DNA from: Pseudomonadota bacterium
GTDB taxonomy: Bacteria; Pseudomonadota; Alphaproteobacteria; Rhodobacterales; Rhodobacteraceae
Reading direction: 5' to 3'
Assembly: GCA_027592105.1 (NCBI GenBank)
Contig: JAQCLA010000073.1
Location: forward strand, 1-10,120
Length of the DNA stretch: 10,120 nucleotides
In this document: in pieces, positions 7,069 through 10,120 of the stretch
How the letters are laid out: each line of letters begins with the position of its first letter
How positions within the stretch are numbered: position 1 is the first letter of the stretch
Notes under the pieces: model-generated
Seen by the model: the letters and a program-made list of their open reading frames with translations, nothing else
What the model was told of the DNA's origin: nothing
Databases searched by the model: none
Translations under genes and position numbers: made by a program

Positions 7069-8969
7069 ACCGCACGCTGGGCGTCTGCTATTACCCCGAA
7101 CATTGGCCCGAAGAGATCTGGGCCGAGGATGCCCGCCGCATGGTCGAGGCGGGGCTAACATGGGTGCGCATCGGCGAGTTCGCATGGTCGCGCCTAGAAC
7201 CGTCCGAGGGCGACGCGCATTTCGACTGGCTCGACCGGGCCATCGCGACCTTGGGCGCGGCAGGGCTGCGGGTGATCCTAGGCACCCCGACCGCGACGCC
7301 TCCGCGCTGGGTGCTGGACAAGCACCCCGACATGCTGGCCCTCGATGCGGCGGGGCGCGCGCGCGGCTTTGGCTCGCGGCGGCATTACTGCTTTTCGCAC
7401 CAGGGCTACCTGGCCGAATGCAGGCGCATCGTCACCAAGCTTGCCCTGCGCTACGGTGCAAACCCCCATGTCGCGGCATGGCAGACGGACAATGAATATG
7501 GCTGTCATGACACGACGATCAGCTATTCGGCCGCCGCGCGCGATGCCTTCCGCGACTGGTGCGCGCAGCACTACCAAAGCCCAGAGGCGCTGAACCGGGC
7601 ATGGGGCAACGTGTTTTGGTCGATGGACTATGCCAGCTTCGACGAAATCGGGCTGCCCAACCTGACCGTGACCGAGCCGAACCCTGCCCATGCGATGGCC
7701 TTTCGCCGCTTTTCCAGCGATCAGGTCGTGGCCTTCAACCGCGCCCAGACCGAGATCTTGCGCCGCCACACCGATGCGCCGCTGATCCACAACTACATGG
7801 GGCGGATCACCGAGTTCGACCATTTCGCCCTTGGCGAGGCGCTCGACATCGCGTCATGGGACAGCTACCCGATAGGCTTCTTGATGGACCGCATGGATGC
7901 CGACGAGGCGCACAAGGCGCGCTACCTGCAACAAGGCGACCCCGACTTCCAAGCCTTTCACCACGATCTGTACCGCGCGGTGGGGCGCGGGCGGTGGTGG
8001 ATCATGGAACAGCAGCCCGGCCCGGTGAACTGGGCCCCCTGGAACCCTGCGCCGCTTCCCGGCATGGTGCGGCTCTGGACATGGGAGGCCTTCGCCCACG
8101 GGGCCGAGACGGTGTGCTTTTTCCGCTGGCGCCAAGCGCCCTTTGCGCAAGAACAGATGCATGCAGGGTTGTTGCGACCCGACAGCAGTGCCGCCCCCGG
8201 TCTTGCCGAGGCCGCCGAGGTCGCCCGCGAGATCGCCCAAGCCCCGCAGGCCGGCACAAAGTGCGCCAAGGTGGCGCTGATCTTCGACTACCCCAGCGCA
8301 TGGGCGTGGCAGGTGCAGCCGCAAGGGGCGGATTTCGACTATTTCCGGCTGGTCTTCGCGGCCTATCGCAGCTTGCGCCGCCTTGGGCTGTCGGTCGATG
8401 TGATCGCGCCCGACACCGATCTTGCGGGCTATCGGCTGGTGCTGGCGCCGGGCATCTTCACCCTGTCCGATGCGTTGAAGGCGCGGCTTGCAGCGCATGA
8501 CGGCATCGTTATCGTCGGGCCGCGCGCCGGCTCCAAGACCCCTGATTTCACCATCCCCCTGCCCTTGCCGCCAGCCCTTCCGGGGCTTGACGTCGCCGTC
8601 AGCCATGTCGAAAGCCTGCCGCCCGGGCATCTGCGCGAGGTGGCAGGTGGCGGGGCGATCGCGCATTGGTACGAACATCTCGACGGCACCGCCGAGCCGC
8701 TGGTTACGCTGGAAACCGGCGCGGCGGTGATGGTGGGCGCAGGCAATCTGCGCTACCTTGGGGCTTGGCCCATGCCGGGGCTGTGGGACAAGATCATCGC
8801 CGCGGCCTGCGCGCAAGCCGGCCTTGCGACCGAGCCGATGCCCGAGGGGCTACGCCTGCGCGACACCGGGCGCGAACGTTTCGTCTTCAACTACGCAGCC
8901 CATCCGCAAAGCTACAGGGGCCAGCCCATTCCGGCGGCCGGGGTGCTGCGTCTTGCGCTTGACGGTTAA
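7065..8969 (+). CDS. beta-galactosidase, GH42 family (TTG start)
   Basis: It hydrolyses terminal beta-galactosides (lactose-type or plant beta-galactans) to galactose. The protein has 634 residues. The catalytic TIM barrel opens with LGVCYYPEHWPEE. It holds the acid/base E144 in WQTDNEYGCHDT and the nucleophile E315 in WIMEQQPGPVNW, close to the numbering of characterised Thermus GH42. The trimerisation domain (about 390-590) and a short C-terminal beta domain follow to the end. There is no signal peptide, so the enzyme is cytoplasmic. The start is TTG at 7065: it overlaps the lactonase stop as TTGA and gives the family-typical N-terminus. No ATG or GTG lies near in this frame, and the first internal ATG (7141) would delete the YYPEHW motif. 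A weak GGTGA lies at 7056-7060. It is the last gene of the operon and converges with coxG. Confidence 0.94.
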   Translation: MNRTLGVCYYPEHWPEEIWAEDARRMVEAGLTWVRIGEFAWSRLEPSEGDAHFDWLDRAIATLGAAGLRVILGTPTATPPRWVLDKHPDMLALDAAGRARGFGSRRHYCFSHQGYLAECRRIVTKLALRYGANPHVAAWQTDNEYGCHDTTISYSAAARDAFRDWCAQHYQSPEALNRAWGNVFWSMDYASFDEIGLPNLTVTEPNPAHAMAFRRFSSDQVVAFNRAQTEILRRHTDAPLIHNYMGRITEFDHFALGEALDIASWDSYPIGFLMDRMDADEAHKARYLQQGDPDFQAFHHDLYRAVGRGRWWIMEQQPGPVNWAPWNPAPLPGMVRLWTWEAFAHGAETVCFFRWRQAPFAQEQMHAGLLRPDSSAAPGLAEAAEVAREIAQAPQAGTKCAKVALIFDYPSAWAWQVQPQGADFDYFRLVFAAYRSLRRLGLSVDVIAPDTDLAGYRLVLAPGIFTLSDALKARLAAHDGIVIVGPRAGSKTPDFTIPLPLPPALPGLDVAVSHVESLPPGHLREVAGGGAIAHWYEHLDGTAEPLVTLETGAAVMVGAGNLRYLGAWPMPGLWDKIIAAACAQAGLATEPMPEGLRLRDTGRERFVFNYAAHPQSYRGQPIPAAGVLRLALDG

Positions 8970-9031
8970 AGATCGACGACCGGCGCCATGGCGGCCCCGG
9001 CCATAGCAATGTTGGCGGGGGCCGGCGCCCG
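8970..9031. other. Convergent gap between beta-galactosidase and coxG
   Basis: This 62-base GC-rich spacer separates two converging genes. It contains the perfect 10-base palindrome CGCCATGGCG (8984-8993) and two copies of CCGGCGCC (8980-8987 and 9022-9029) that can fold in several ways. No stem followed by a T-run is present on either strand, so I do not call an intrinsic terminator. It is also the meeting point of two functionally unrelated gene groups. Confidence 0.4.
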
Positions 9032-9487
9032 TCAGGCTGCGGCGTCTTGATTGACGACCTCGGCGAAGGACTGAAAGAACTTGGCGGCAAGTTTCTGCGC
9101 CGTGCTCTGGATCAGGCGACTGCCCAGCTGCGCAAGCTTGCCGCCGATCGCGGCCTTCGCCTCATAGCGCAAGATCGTCTCGTTCGGGCCGTTCTCGGCA
9201 AGCGTCACGGTCGCGCCGCCCTTTGCATGGCCTGCGGCGCCACCATTGCCCTGGCCCGTGAGGGAAAACATATCCGGCGCCCCTGCGGTATCCAGTTGCA
9301 CGGTGCCACTGAACTTGGCTTTCACAGGGCCGATTTTCAGAACAACCAAGGCCTCCAACTCGGTATCGGAGTGTTTGATCAACTCTTCGCAGCCCGGGAT
9401 ACACTGCTGGAGGACCGCAGGGTCGTTAAGCGCGGCATAGACCTTTGCCTTGGGCGCGTTGATGACGATCTCGTCAGAAAGTTCCAT
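9032..9487 (-). CDS. coxG: CoxG-type accessory protein (SRPBCC/START-like fold)
   Basis: This 151-residue protein has the CoxG pattern: an N-terminal strand MELSDEIVINAPKAKVYAALND, then VLQQCIPGCEELIK with the typical CIPGCE, then KIGPVKAKFSGTVQL, and a final long helix. CoxG proteins accompany aerobic CO dehydrogenase and related molybdenum hydroxylases and have been linked to membrane attachment of the enzyme. The protein stops just after the last START-domain helix, without the longer C-terminal tail found in some CoxG proteins. The start follows AAGGA by 6 bases. Upstream on the same strand are a 33-codon ORF and a MocA-family remnant, which supports a molybdenum-hydroxylase maturation cluster. 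No cox structural gene (coxL/M/S) lies in the window, so the partner enzyme is unknown. Confidence 0.88.
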   Translation of the reverse strand: MELSDEIVINAPKAKVYAALNDPAVLQQCIPGCEELIKHSDTELEALVVLKIGPVKAKFSGTVQLDTAGAPDMFSLTGQGNGGAAGHAKGGATVTLAENGPNETILRYEAKAAIGGKLAQLGSRLIQSTAQKLAAKFFQSFAEVVNQDAAA

Positions 9488-9499
9488 GTCATGTCCTTT

Positions 9500-9601
9500 T
9501 CAGCAGCAAAGGAATTTGATGGTGGCGATCAGCTCGGCCTGTTCGCGCGAAAGCGCCATTTTGCGGCGCCATCTTTGGGCAAGGTTGCGAAAGGCCATCA
9601 T
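9500..9601 (-). CDS. Small unrecognised ORF between mocA remnant and coxG (33 aa)
   Basis: This is a short minus-strand frame of 33 codons. Its ATG (9601-9599) overlaps the stop of the upstream MocA-family gene as ATGA. An AGGAG Shine-Dalgarno (plus-strand 9610-9614) sits 8 bases before it, and the frame ends 12 bases before coxG. The product has a basic amphipathic N-terminal half (RNLAQRWRRK), an acidic middle (SREQAELI) and the C-terminus IKFLCC with two terminal cysteines. A second ATG follows immediately. I recognise no family. The placement and ribosome binding site suggest a real coupled gene in the molybdoenzyme accessory cluster; chance is possible at this length. Confidence 0.45.
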   Translation of the reverse strand: MMAFRNLAQRWRRKMALSREQAELIATIKFLCC

Positions 9602-10035
9602 GGGGCAAGCTCCTGTGCGCGGGCCGTGAGGGCGGCATAGGCATCGGGCGTGTCGATGTCGGTATAAAAGCCCGGTGCGACAAGCGGGTGAAACTGCACC
9701 AGATCGGGGTTGTCACGGGTGAACCGCTTGCATCCGGGCGCATGCGGATCGGCCAAAAGCCCGGCACGCAACGGATCGGGAACGACGATAGGGTTACCGC
9801 GCCTGTCATCCATGCGGGGGATGGAGATGCGTCCCGGATCAGCGGCGGCATGGGCGGCCAGCAGGGCGCGCAGATCATCGGGCGTCAATAGCGGCTGGTC
9901 ACCAAGGCCGATCAAGAGAACCTTGGCCTTGCCCGCCGCGCGCAGCCCGCAGGCGACCGAGGTGTGTTGCCCCTGAAGATGATCGGGGTTCAACGCAATG
10001 GTTACATCGCTTCCGACAAGGGCCCGGGCGATGGC
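9598..10035 (-). pseudogene. 5'-truncated molybdenum cofactor cytidylyltransferase (MocA/MobA-like NTP transferase)
   Basis: The surviving 146 or so codons carry the middle and C-terminal part of a MocA-family nucleotidyltransferase, which attaches CMP (or GMP) to molybdopterin for xanthine-oxidase-family enzymes. Visible elements are SDVTIALNPDHLQGQHTSVACG, LLIGLGDQPLLTPDDL (metal/nucleotide-binding GDQP), RRGNPIVVPDPLRAGLL and the C-terminal FYTDIDTPDAYAAL. The N-terminal LAAGxSxRMGxxK nucleotide-binding segment, about 60-70 residues, is absent. Beyond about 10035 the frame continues into lower-GC sequence with unusual codons and meets a stop at 10072-10074, so the gene is cut by foreign DNA and not by the window edge. 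A TTG at 9993 could start a 131-residue fragment, but this lacks the catalytic N-terminus. It is coupled to the downstream 33-codon ORF and coxG. Confidence 0.8.
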
Positions 10036-10120
10036 TCGTAGTCTCTCATACCTTCTTGACGCCCTGTGAGCTCAAGAAGCGGTCTCTGCCGACTGTCTTG
10101 AGGACGTTGACATGCAGAGA
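10036..10120. other. Foreign-looking junction sequence at right edge, possible 3' end of an unknown gene
   Basis: GC falls (43 of 80 in 10041-10120, 54%) and the MocA reading frame becomes a run of rare codons before its stop. On the minus strand a different frame is open from the window edge to TGA at 10046-10048 with ordinary codons, ending ...RDRFLSSQGVKKV. This may be the C-terminus of a gene, perhaps of a mobile element, that truncated mocA. I recognise neither the protein nor a terminal repeat, so the element identity is unknown. Confidence 0.4.

Noticed and set aside
8980..9030. Possible bidirectional terminator between beta-galactosidase and coxG
   Set aside because: GC-rich inverted sequences are present, but there is no T-run on either strand and no single favoured stem.
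9489..9878. 129-codon minus-strand frame overlapping mocA and the 33-codon ORF
   Set aside because: It is a shadow in another frame; the mocA frame has clear MocA motifs, and this one has none.
10107..10112. TTGACA, a perfect -35 box near the right edge
   Set aside because: The -10 region would lie beyond the window, so it cannot be assessed; it could be chance.
1..10120. CRISPR array, tRNA, rRNA or toxin-antitoxin pair
   Set aside because: No repeated spacer pattern, cloverleaf or small paired genes were seen; almost all bases are in recognised metabolic genes.

Overview
The window looks like chromosomal or megaplasmid DNA of a high-GC alphaproteobacterium, most likely Rhodobacterales (Paracoccus/Rhodobacter-like). 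This rests on the GC-rich third codon positions, the tight TGATG/ATGA gene overlaps, and the gene families present. The genus assignment is inference.

Positions 62-8969 form one plus-strand operon for breaking down galactosides. It starts with the last few codons of a sugar ABC-transporter permease (CUT1 type), followed by a GH36 alpha-galactosidase, an IlvD/Edd-family sugar-acid dehydratase, a short-chain dehydrogenase (SDR), 2-dehydro-3-deoxygalactonokinase (dgoK), KDPGal aldolase (dgoA), an SMP-30/gluconolactonase-type lactonase and a GH42 beta-galactosidase. Neighbouring genes overlap by 1-4 bases almost throughout. Together they spell the De Ley-Doudoroff route: alpha- or beta-galactoside -> galactose -> galactonolactone -> galactonate -> 2-keto-3-deoxygalactonate -> its 6-phosphate -> pyruvate + glyceraldehyde 3-phosphate. 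Neither glycosidase shows a signal peptide, so intact oligosaccharides are probably imported and cleaved in the cytoplasm. Every step has a candidate. The galactose-oxidising SDR is the weakest, because its catalytic YxxxK motif reads YxxxN.

Positions 9032 to about 10035 lie on the minus strand and converge on the operon. They hold coxG (CO-dehydrogenase-type accessory protein), a previously easy-to-miss 33-codon ORF with a good ribosome binding site, and a 5'-truncated molybdenum-cofactor cytidylyltransferase (MocA family). These belong to the maturation side of a molybdenum hydroxylase (CO dehydrogenase-like) cluster whose structural genes are not here.

Both ends look broken. Positions 1 to about 70 and about 10036 to 10120 have lower GC and unrelated codon usage. 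They cut into a transporter permease and the MocA gene respectively, as expected of insertion-sequence or rearrangement junctions. I could not identify the flanking element. The pathway itself is known. The points worth checking are the SDR active-site change, the small ORF, and the two junctions.
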